A DNA stretch of 64,000 nucleotides from Branchipolynoe longqiensis (lineage: Eukaryota; Annelida; Polychaeta; Phyllodocida; Polynoidae): the NCBI GenBank assembly GCA_030323885.1, contig CM059186.1, positions 149,518,407 through 149,582,406 of the forward strand, written 5' to 3'. The position numbers and the translations under genes were made by a program. This document shows positions 14,031-26,800 of this stretch, in pieces (within the stretch, counting starts at the first letter, position 1; each line of letters starts with the position of its first letter). The notes beneath the pieces are model-generated. The model ran no database searches, was not told where the DNA came from, and worked only from the letters and a program-made list of their open reading frames with translations.

Positions 14031-16040
14031 CTATCTATCTATCTATCTATCTAGCTATATCTATATATAACTATATTTAACTATCTATGTACATTTTTCT
14101 TTAAATATTCTCTATTTATATCTATATATGTATATGTATGTTTATATATATCTATCTACCTCTATATCTATGTATCTACATATCTATATTTATATGTCTA
14201 TTTATCTATATACCTATACCTATATTTATATATCTATATATCTACATATCTACATATATATAAAAAAACAGGTGTTGCTTGGGGTGCAGCTGGCAGGCAA
14301 GTGGCAAGTCCAGTGCACCTTGGGCCGGCGGGGGGCGTACGCGGACGCAGTGCCGCCCATCCCCCTGGCATCGAACCCGGGAACCACAATCGTGGTAATT
14401 AGCAGAGAAGTAGTATAGCCGGAGTCCTTCTGACTTACATCCGTATACAGAGGGTCTGTTTACGCGCTATATATCTATATTATATATAAACACATCTATG
14501 TATCTATATATATATTTAACTATCTATATACTATTTGCATATATATGCACTTATGTATATCTACATATATATATATATATATAAAGAGAGAGAGATAAAT
14601 ATATAACATATATATAAATATATAATTTTTATTGGCGATTTGCTATGAGTAGAGGTAGCTTTGTTTTTGTTTCTTACAGATTACTGGGATGGGTTTCGGT
14701 GATAGATTTAAGCGACATTAACCAATCACAGCCATTCCACACACGTGGCGCTATTGTGAGAACCAGTGTCAGTCTGAGTTTGCATTCCGTGCTTGTGAGG
14801 AGCCGGTGTTGATACATTCAAGATGCAGGTGGCATTAATGAGGCAGTGGAACAGTCGAGCCTCAGTAGAAGCACTTCAACGGTGAGATCAAAGTAAAAAT
14901 AAAAATAAAACTGTTCAAAGAAAAATGTCTATTTGTTATTGTCACTGGCATGACATTGATCACACCGCACTAGTCTCCTGAAATCTATAGTTCAAGGGAA
15001 AACCTCTCTCTAATAAACAAATAAACATAAAATTAATACTTATTACGGGTTGCACACGTAGGGAAGGTTTTTTTTTCCCCACAAGGATATAGCTCAGTTG
15101 ATTCAAGGTCATCATTAACGATGTCAAGGTCACAGAGCATACTTACATCCAACCCGTCTTCCAGCTCCACCTCCGCAAGATCGACACTGTTATAGTTCGG
15201 CTTGATCTGTTTGCCTTGCTGGAATTAGATTGTTGGTTTGTTTGTTTTATTGTTGTTTTACGTCCTAGCAACATATCGAACAGATTCATTCAGAAGCAGA
15301 TCAACACAACTCAAGCTATCCCTAAGAACAATTAAATGATGAGACTGAGTAGGGTTTTACATCCTAGCATCATCTAAGGCCTTACCACATTGACTCTCTG
15401 ACAGTACGCACTCCTGTCGGCTTGATAGTGCTGCCTAATTGAGATTCCATACTGCTAGTCCTACCTCCACGATTCCCAGGTAGTGAATCAGCCTTATGTC
15501 GATACCCATTCGCATATGGCCATCGATGTTGTTTGGATATAAAACCCCAACAAACTGTTGGGAAACAAACCTAGACACTGCACACTTTTCTCTAACATTC
15601 ATAAAACGAAACGCTGAATTTGTTTGATAAAGTCTTTCAGTTCAAATATAACATGTTGGTATCGACTAGAATTAGAAAATGCAAGTTAAATTAACTTTTA
15701 ATTATTTTTAGGTTAACATATATCCACATATAGATGCGTAGCAACATCAGGTTCCAGTGATGACGTCATCCGAAGGGGAAACTATAAATGAAGGAACATT
15801 CCACTCACCATAGGCCGGAAATCCGGATGGAAAAGGAGATAACCGTTGTTGGTTATAGCAAAGGAATATCCATTCACGCCAAGCTGGAAGGGGTCAAAGG
15901 TCAAAGGTTAGATGTCAGAATGCACCTCGAAACTACATTCGTGATTAGTTATGCGTAGAATACGCACACAAGGCTGCTATATTTATTGAATACAAAAAGA
16001 AGAAGCGGATATTGGGTCGATCATCGTTGTGCCATATACA

Positions 16041-16078
<38 letters not shown>

Positions 16079-19000
16079 CAAATTAAGATACATGTTTTGG
16101 TTTTGAAAAATAAATATTTCATCGGACCATGCAACTTTAACTTTTGCTCAATATTTCCACTGGGAGTGATAGCTAGAGTGTGCTCACGTCAGCTCGGCGG
16201 CGACTCACAGTGGGTTTGCCTGTCTGCGCGCAAACCCAAGTCACCCAGGCCACTGCCACCAGTGGAGTTGGGCGATAGTAGCATTTGGCGGATGAGCCAC
16301 TACCAGCACTCCATTAATAATATTAATATGATGTATTTGTATAGCACATATCCTCATGGAAAAGTCGAATTTTTAGACGTTTATTTTAAACTAATAATGG
16401 GAGGGTCGAGAAGTACTGTTTATGAAGGGATGAAATTCATGTTTGGTATGAGTAAAGAATTTGACCAAAAAAAGTGCTAGATTTCTGATAGTCGGTTTTT
16501 TCCTATTTTGTTGTGCCTCACTTTTCGGTGAACCACACTCCTGGCGCCACCTGGTGTCCTCTGCCTGTATTACCACTGACTCAGAACTGTCGCACCCTGT
16601 TCACATTTGTTTTGATATAAAATATATATATATCTATCTTAGATATTGGTGCATTAACAAGTGATTTGGGACAGCATATATAGAATAATCAGTGAATTTA
16701 CTACCTCCTCCTACTTTCAGAAACCCATCATAAAAGGAAGCCATTAATCAATTAGGTTAATCTCATGGCCTCAGTAGACTTGACCCTCATTCCAAGTACC
16801 TAGTCAGGTTCCAGGATGTCCAGTGGTAGTATTTATTGCTGGTAGTATAGCCTGGGTTGATATAAAGTTGCATGGAATTTTGTATTAAATAATTGTTACA
16901 GATTTGAATAAGAGTGATGTAATAATTATGTATATTATTATCCAGGAACAATCATTAGGTCAGCCCACATCACATCACATGCCAAGAAACAAATGATGGC
17001 GCAATGGTGGCATTAGTAGAAAAGAAGGTACCCAGGCTATATTTTATTTAGGTCATTCCACATCACGTGGTCATTGCGAGATGTCAATACTGGCCATAGC
17101 AAGAGGACTTTTGGAAAGCTTGTCGAAAGTATTTAGGGTTCTTTCAGCTCAAATTGCTTCAAAACTAGTCATTTTTCATCAAAATGAATCCGGACTAATG
17201 ATTAGTAGCTCATAATGATCAATTTGATATATTTATCTAAAAAATGAGACAAAAATTCAAACGCCATCGGACCATGCAACTTTAAATAAACGGTAGGCTA
17301 GAAATGTTGGCCAGCCAGAGGTTACTTTCTCAACCAATATCTATGTCTGTGTTATGTGTTACGGAGTGTCAAATAATATATATAGCATCATGCTATATAC
17401 AAACACATATGTCTATATAATAAATAACCTAAAATCAGAGGTGCTTTTAAATTTAATAAATGCTGGTTAAACTTAACTCCAGCAGATTAAAGAATGCACC
17501 TTGGAGTCAGCACTACAGCCCGAAGTGCACATCTTACCTGAACAAGATTAACTCTTTTAAAGTATTCAATAATCCTGTCTATATTTACTAATTTGGAAGA
17601 AAAAAGAGTATTTCTTACACCGGAGAATTGTTATGATTAGTAAATATCGCTTACCTTGTATCCGGGGGTGAGCTTGATTAGTTCTTTGAGAGGCACGTCG
17701 GTACCCATCACCCCCAGCAGATTGCCATCTTTTAACTGCAACATAACATGGTTCAGGAGTAGTTACTCCAGCAGCACTGTCTGAAGGCTTGTTTATAGAA
17801 ATAACCACAAGGAAGAGTTCAGACACAAAACCCTGTAAACACCAGTCAACAAACAGCTTTGCAAATTGTTCATGTTAGCATAACATGGGTAATTTGCGAC
17901 GGGGCGGAAGTGTAGGGCCTCAGCCAGGTTTCGACACTAACATCCCAACCTTCACCTGGCACTGAACTGACCTCCCCCCCCCCCCGATCCTGATATCACT
18001 GCCGACACTACCTCATGCTGCAACCTACACTTGGCCCTAGGCACTAAACTACCACCCCAATGCTGCCACCTACTGGCTCGACAGGCGGGCGGTGTCGTCA
18101 TGGACAGCTCAGAACTGCTCACTTGCCACATGGACACAAACACGCCAAGACCAGCTGACCATCAAATTGCCGCCCCCCACCCCTCAACTAACAACAGAGG
18201 GAACGCGGTAGGGTTGAGAGTACCGAGTGATTGCCTATTGTTTTATTTGATTACCTGATTATTTTCCTGATTAAATGAGAATTATACCACTTCTGTCTCA
18301 TCGTTAATTATAATCATTCTTGTGTTAATTCACAGAGCAAAGCAGCTGTGCGAATAATAATCATTCTTCTGCTAATTCGCAGAGGAAAGCAGCTCTTCGA
18401 ATAGCCCGGACCATTCGAAAATTGACATAAACATGAGAGTAAAACCTTCAGAATGTTCATTTTTGTATATACCCATGTTTTTTTGTTCACGGCTCCATAA
18501 CCATCTCATCACAAGAAAAGTGGAATTTGTGAGAATTAGAATTACCTTCAGGCAAAAATCTTTTATTTTAATTCTTCCATTTCTTTTTTATTCACGTGTA
18601 CAGGGTTTTGCGCCTGAACTCACAATCTTGGAATTTCAGGTATTAAGTTATATTATTCAAGTCCAGATGTATCATCAATCAATCAATAGTTCCGTCCTCT
18701 AGTCGAGGGTTGGATGCAATGGTTCTCCACTTGTCCCGATGGTGTGCTGTTCTGATAGACTGTGAATAATTCAAGCCTGTCCACTGTGAAATATTTGTAA
18801 ACCATGATGTTCTTGGTCTCCCTCTCCCTCTGCTGCCATTCACCTTCCCTTCCAACAATGTACAGTATATTGACCTCTGACGAATGATGTGGCCAAAATA
18901 AATAAGTTTCTTTGTCTGTATAGTGGCAAACAAGCATTTCTTATTTTTAATTTTTCTGAGAACTTCTTTGTTGGTGATCTTTGTCCATGATATTTTCATT

Positions 19001-20605
19001 AACCTTCGATAAGTCACTTCCATTAATCACCATTGCTTACTATGGGTAAATACTTGGTAGGTTCCCCTTCCTTTCCAAGGTGACTGGCCACTTACTCATC
19101 TTTGTCAGAGTATGCCCTGATGAGCCACATCATCTTGCTGTTACACCTTCAAAGCTATTGATCTTCTAACTCATCTGCTGCTCCAGTCTTCATGCACTTG
19201 AAGGGGTGACATCCCCTGACTACACCAACAAAGTTGATGTGCGCCGCACTTAGTTTAGGCCGACAGTTGAGTCGGTATGGCCACTGGTGTGCACTACCAA
19301 CTTCTGGCCTTCCCATAAATGGGACTAGCCGCACGGCAGCGGGGGTTTTAAATCAGAGTTTACCTTCTCCTAGATGAGCAGTCAGCCAAGATTGACAAGC
19401 CCCACCTGCCAGAAGCATCTGGTTTTGAGGCACCAGAGATCTGCCTTTGCCCCTTCTCCCGTCAGTAGAAACAGTTTCGCCTCGTGAAGGCCGGGAGTTG
19501 GACTTGGTTATCAGAGGCTATTTGATACGCATGCCATGAGAAAGTACTTTATAGGTAGTGAGAGCTTATCCTCACTATCACTTCCGGCAATAATAACCTT
19601 GGATCATAGGCTTCTATATTTGGGGGGGGGGAGATAATTTGCGAAATTATGTAGATTAATACACTTTAAAAGTAAAACTGAGCGCTTTCTGGGGCCACTA
19701 TATTGTATTTCCTTTTGAATTCACCCTAATTTCTCACTCTTAAATGAAGCCTACATTCTGCATTGTGGTTTTAAACACCAAACTTAGCAAGTTTTCCCTT
19801 CAAATATCTGCAGAGTTAACCCTTTAAGATAAAAGTCACTTCAAACTAAAAAAGCAAAGTCGATCATATCAATCAAAATATTGTCTAAAAAAAAAATATT
19901 TATCAGCAAAAAAGATGTTTCAGAAATTCTAAATTGGGTATGCAACTCGAATCATCGGTGTCATGGCTGAAATTACAGCAATAATATTGCCACTAACAAG
20001 TAAATAAAAACCCAAAACATTCTCAGAAAACGCGCACATAATTACCGTCTCATTTCTCCGATCAAAAACCGGCTGAGCGACGGAAGTCATCATTCGCAGG
20101 CCCTGGAGGAACAAGCGGAGGAAACGTCAGGAACAAAGTCTGTGACTAGAACGCGACGCTGAAAGCGCTGCGCAACGCCACTTTTCATGTGAGTTCTTAA
20201 AATAATGGATTTGTCAAAAAATCCACATTCGCACTAAAAGAACAAGGACAATTAACCAACAATAAGAAAACAAGAGGAGAACTCAAGGTATTATTATTTT
20301 TGTTTATGTGAGTATGAAGAGAACAAGCATAGTGATCAGATTATCAAGATAAGTAAATTTGATTGAAGATATGGGTAGCTCGATTTAAAAAGTAGAAATG
20401 GTGGTTTTATAGTGAATATCGATGTTGTTTGCGCTAACCGTTATGTCTTTTATACAACTATCCACAAGGCCTGACCAGTAGATGAATGTAGGAGTGTTAG
20501 TTATGGTGGAGCAAGCAGTGGTGGAGCGTCTGAAAGGATGAACTGTGGAAACAGTTCATAGTTAATTGGCTTCCGGATAACTATACTTATAGAATGGCTT
20601 ATGCA

Positions 20606-20661
<56 letters not shown>

Positions 20662-20766
20662 ATGTATATATATTTCAATGCCATATCTTCAACCTACCAA
20701 CCACACCACTATATGTATTGTCAGAGATAGTCTGGAATGGTGTATGGCATTGAAATATATATACAT

Positions 20767-20808
<42 letters not shown>

Positions 20809-23800
20809 GACAATACATATAGTGTTGGGTTAGTAGGTTGAAAGTAATTGTAATGTTGCTTTTGTTGTTATCCGGGTGTATCTTCTGTAAAGTAAAAAAC
20901 AACAACCCACAAACAAACTATGACAACATCTGGAGAAATCGGATGCAAACGCCAAAAGTTCTGCTTTCGGGATATATAATGACCGCTCTTTTACACAAAT
21001 ATATACCATGTAAAGTAGACATTAGAATTATACAATTGAAGCGCACCCATATATAAATATATATTCCAAACTTTCCATTTCCAACATGCAATAAACAATA
21101 CATACAGTAAGCCATTGCATTAAATTAGTGGAGCCTAATTTTAAGAAAGGCTTTTATCATGTTGTCCATCTGAACATTTCACTTGTATTTAAATGGGGAT
21201 TTCTTAGTTTGAGAACATGGCAAAACTTATCATGTTGTGCATCGCAACATTTCACTTGCATTTAAATAGGAATGTGATATTTGAGTTTCTTAGTGTGAGA
21301 ACATGGCAAAACCTTGCAGGGGGTGAGTCGATTATTCAAGCAGTGGGAAACCATTAAAAAAAATTATTATTAAATAAAATAAACTTGTCCATTAGCATTC
21401 AGCAAACATGGTCTTTGCCTCAGCAAACACGGTTCTTTCCATGCGTGTGGTGTGAAGGAATACTCCCCTTGATAGAGTAGCAGTAGCTACCTGCAGGGAA
21501 GTCGGTGCAGCAATCTCCAGGGTGTGATGGTAGACAGAAGCCATGCTCTCTGACGTGTCACAAATCAACTCGATGCACGGGGGGTGCGGGCTGAGAGGGG
21601 GTGTCAGCAATGTAGGATGGGCCTACATTCACACACTTCCAGGCAAGTAAATAAGGGGCACAGATAGCAGTCCCTCAGGTAGAAGAGGCAAATGTGTTCA
21701 TTGCATTAGGATTCATAGTTCGGTGGAGATAAAACACACAAGGAACCAACCGTAAGAAGAAGATGAGTGTGTTGGGAGTCGGATGCGGAGTATCTTTTGT
21801 TGTTGTCTCTCTCTCAGGTTAAAGCTAAGCATCATCACACACTGACACGGGTTTTGATTGGGTCCGACACATTCTATATTATATGCGAGAAGAGTCCGAA
21901 AACCAGTCCGCGAGTGCTTATTTAGTAAGGGGGCGTATGGAGAATGGGGGGACATCGATGTAAACAAATTAAACCCACAACATAAAACCCCACCGTGAGG
22001 TGCTGTAAGCAAATGTGTGAACATCTGGGAGTCAAAACACACACGCTGTCGGGCACTAAAGGGAAAGGTGAGTGCGTCCCGAGGAGCCTGCCACGGGAAC
22101 TGGCAGGTACTGGCAGGCACTGGCAGGTACTGCCAGGCACTAGCAGGCACGGACAGGCATTGCCAAGCACTAGCAGGCACTGGCAGCCACCGGCAGGCAC
22201 TGACAGGCACTGGCAGGCACTGGGAGGTACTGGCAGGCACTGGGAGGTTCTGGGAGGTACTGGCAGGCACTGGCAGGCACTGGCAGGCGCTGGCAGTTAC
22301 TGGCAGTCACTGTCAGGCACTGGCAGGCACTGGCAGGTACTGGCAGGTACTGGCAGGCACTAGCAGGCACTGATAGGCACTGGCAGGTACTGGCAGGTAC
22401 TGACAGGCACTGGCAGGCACTGGCAGGCACTGGCAGTCACTGTCAGGCACTGGGAGGTACTGCGAGGTACTGGCAGGCACTTGCAGGTGCTGACAGGTAC
22501 TGACAGGCACTGGCGAGCACTGTGAGGTGTGGCGCGCCGGGGGCAGTGTGTGGGACAGGACGGGTGAGCGGGGCACGCTGAGGGAGGTGGCAGGCAGGAA
22601 CATGGATGGCTAGCAACAGCGCAGCGCACACAATCAAACTAGAGCAGAGTAGGAACATGGAACAAGGAACAAGGTGAAAAGAGGCAAAGTCTTGGAGAAC
22701 AACGTCACGGTGCGTGGTGGGCAAACGGTGCGTAGAGTCTTTCAACAAACGATGGTGGGATTGCTGCTTAATGTGGTAAAGGGGGGGGGGGGAAGCTCGG
22801 GAGGGGTATGGGGTGTGTGTGAGTGGTGGGGTGTGTGGGGTGGGATGTGGGGGTGTGGGGGTGTGGGTGTGGAGTGGCGGTTTGTGTGCATGGGCGTATT
22901 GGTGTGAGTATGAATGTGGGTATGCGTGTGGGTGTGGGTGGAGGCTGTGGGGGTGTGGGTGTGGGTGAAGAGTGTGGGTATGAGTGTGGGTGTATGGGTG
23001 TGAGTGTGTGTTTGGGTTGGTTGTTGTTTTACGTCCTAGCAACATCTGAGGTCATATTAGGACGGGTGGGTTTGGGTGTGTGGGTGTATGGTTGTGTGTG
23101 TGAGTATGGGTCTGGGGTGTGGGTGTATTGGTGTGGGTGGGTGTATGTGTGTGTATCGGTGTGTGGATGTATGGATGTGAGAATGGGTTTGTGGATATGC
23201 GTGTGTGGTTCTGCGTGTGTGGGTGTGTGGTATGCGTGTGTGGGAGTGGGTGTAGGTATAAGGGTGTGTGTTGGGAGTAAGTGTGGAGTGTGTGATGTGT
23301 GTGCATGTGGGTGTGTGTACGTAGGGTTATAGGTGGGGGTGGGGGTATGGCAGTATGGGTGTGTGTAAGAGTGTGAGGGGCTACTGTGAGGGGCTACTGT
23401 GGTCACATGATTGGATGTTGTTGCTGCTGTTGTCACGTGTTGAGGGCCGCGCCTTACACTGCAGTGGGAGTTTACACTAAGGTGGGAATTGGTGTGAGGG
23501 AGGATGTGATATGGTGAGAGAGCACAAGGAGGTCATGTGATAAGGACACCTGGTCATGTGATGCCGGAGATACAATGGCCACATAAGTCAGTCATGTGAT
23601 GATTGGAATGCGGGTGTGTGAATAGACGCGCCGGGGTCATTTGATGGTAATGTACAAATAACAAAAATGCAGTCACGTGATGAGTGATGAGTCTGCTGAG
23701 TTAGTGAGTGGAGATACAAGGGAATAATTTGGTGGTGACGTAGCCTCCAATGGTCATGTGATGGTGGGTCTACGTGGTTACATTATTGTTTTTGGTTGTT

Positions 23801-26800
23801 GTTGTCTTGCGTCCAATCAACATCTGAGGTCATATCAGGTAAATGTTGATTAGGTGATGTAGGGATGGTGGGTGCCATGTGATAGTCTAGACAGGAGAGG
23901 TTTTGTCATGAGGATTGGGTTGGGGGGTTGGGAGTCTCTGAACAGGGTTTGGGGTTTGCGGGTTGAGATTGATTAGGTGATGTCGGGAGGGGAAGGTCAT
24001 GTGATAGTGTAGACATGAGAGGTTGTGTGATGAGGATGGGTTGGTGGGTGGGTGGGAGTTTCTGGATGGGGTTTGGGAGTTGGTGTTGGGGGTTGTGGGG
24101 TGGTGGAATGGTGGGGTTTGGGGATGCTGGAGGGAGGGGGGCATTGAGGGTGACTGAAGTGACACAGGAGCGACTGAATGGACACACGAGGCTGAGGCCG
24201 CATCAAGGTCACAGCAAGGTTACCTGGGCGTCATGCTGTAAATAGTGAGGGCCACCACCAGCAGGATCCGGAATGCAAAGAAAGGTGAACATAAAGTTAG
24301 CATTTAACAGAACGGTGGTCACCCCTCCGAACAGAACCGCACACCGACACCATTAAGTCTTCTTTTAATCCAGACACACCCAAATGATGAGAAGTTTAGA
24401 GAATCCAACTTAGGTGTTATGGCAATAAGCTTTAGGAGTGAAGCTATACACATCATTGCGTTTGTGTGTGGTTTTTCTTTTTGGTTGTTGCTTGCCATCA
24501 AAAGCATTGCATCTAAATAATACTAACATTTAGCATCAGAAAATGGTCTACAACAGAGATGATTACAGTCTACAAAGACGTAGATAATGAATGCTAGAAC
24601 AGAGTTACAAACATAGCATTGAGGTTAGGAAGCTTAAACAAATAGTTTTTCAGGGTGATATCAGGACATTGGGTGCCCCTCTCACTGTCCGTTAGTTGAA
24701 GGGTCCTAGATGTTCTGACCAGCACTGTACACTGATGTAAGGCAATATATGGGAATGCACAGCGTTATTATTTAATAATGACATGGTTAAAGTTCATGTA
24801 GAAAGGGATTCCCCATAATGCAGTAGGCGGAACTCCAAACAATGTTGACAAGGGAATATGATGAATCACCTGGATTGGAACATCACAAAAGGGTAAGCGG
24901 AACCTCAAACATGGTTACCATGGTTACAGTCATAGTCGTCAAAGGTCACTGGAAACAAGTGGCTGATATTCATGGACATGTTAGGTAACTCCAAAATAGA
25001 GCATCAATAGTACCATATGAAGCATGCACAATTTACATAAGTCATAGTTGGTCACCCGTACTGACCATTGGTAAGGATAATATTGCATAGCTGGTCGCCA
25101 TTAACAGAAACCCACGCTTGATATGAAAACACAATATTTCCATGTCAGAGTGACTGATTATCAATTCGTGGAAACAATTAAAATTGCATATTGAACAATC
25201 GAGGGAATAATAATTATTTAATTATATTACAATTGACCGCTTCGCTTTTAAAGAATAGTATCCGCAGATCAGATGGGTTAACATTCTTTTTTGATAGGAT
25301 CAGTCAGTATACATGAGATAGCGAAATAGCGAATGGTAGACAGGAAGTGTGAACACTTATTTGTCTCTCATTTTTGCTTGAGTGCAAGTAAATAAGCAAC
25401 ACAAGGAATAATTAGTAGCATGTGGTGAATAAGGGGTCAAATTTCCCTGGATCATCAGCCCATGCTTTTTCTAATCTAGTCTTGAATGAATTTATTGACT
25501 CGGCAAAAATAACATTTTGTGGGAGACTGTTCCATATATTTATGATCCTGTTTGAGAAACTGTGATGCCTTAACTTTGAAATGGCTCTGGGTTTTACTCG
25601 TTTGAGAGTATGGCCCCGACTGCCTTCTCTTTTATTCAAGGTGAAAAATTGGTTCATATCTAATTTATCAATGCATATGCATCAATAAATAGACAGACTT
25701 TTGCCAACCTGTGGCAGGCCAGCTAGTCGGTGCCTATTCCCACCCACCCCCACCCACCCCCACCCATGTTAAATTAGGTTACTCTGGCTTAGGAACAATT
25801 GGTCCACGACAGTAGTCAGTGGTGATGTCATGTGCACGATGTAGCATGCGTAAATTTTAAACGATTGTCAGAACTTTCTTGTGGAAAAGGCACCTAGGGT
25901 CACATGATACAACTATCGCGGATTGATATCAAATTAGATGACACCACACAGCACCCAAGTCTAGTTTTATATCAATCCGCGATAGGGAAGTCCTGTACCA
26001 TAATGGCGGAAATACGATGTTAATTGTCTATTACACCACTGTAATATTATGTGCCTCATTCGTTAGAAATACCAAATTTCCAATCATTTTATTTTGTATT
26101 AAATACGTCAATTGAAAGCAGACGCGGAGCACTACTTTCTTCTCCATTTCTGTTATCGCTTCTTGTCCCAATTGTCCTAAATACATGTAGTACACGTGAA
26201 ATGGTTCGAGTGCCGTTAGGTTTGTTTGTTTGTTGTTGTTTTACATCCTAGCAACATCTAAGGTCATATCAGGACGGGTACCGACTTATGACAGTGCGCA
26301 CTCATGGTGATTTTATAGTGCTGTCCCACTGGGAAACCAGGCCACCGGCACCATGACCTGATATCCCACTCAGTCACATTATCCTGACACTGAGCACACC
26401 GGTCCTTGCCCTATCCTAATAATGCCGAGCGCCTGGCTAGGAAGTGACAAGTATCAATTTTAAAGTCATTGGTTTGACTCGACCAGGGTTCGACCCCACG
26501 ATCTACCAGCACGGGAGATGGACGCTCTAACACATTCAGCCATCCGTTAGGTGAAACTGATTAATGAATGAACGCGACACCGAAATCAAAATGGCCCTCC
26601 TCAGCATCACATACGAAATACGACTTTTGATCAAATAAAAACTCCGAACCAATAGACGGGTTCCGGATTTCAGAATTGCTGGTGTAATACACTTCATAAT
26701 CATTCCAAACTCAATATGATAGTGATTCTTGTTCGAAATTTACATACGTATATTAAATAGTCTTCCGAGACTCACATTGAAGATTAAATGCATATCAGAC

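Noticed and set aside
21713..22629. Several long frames on both strands (up to 185 codons)
   Set aside because: All are read-throughs of the decamer array GGCAGGCACT, with proline/cysteine/serine periodicity only.
22823..23436. 169-codon Gly/Val/Cys-rich plus frame and 135-codon minus frame
   Set aside because: GTGTGG-repeat composition, no domain.
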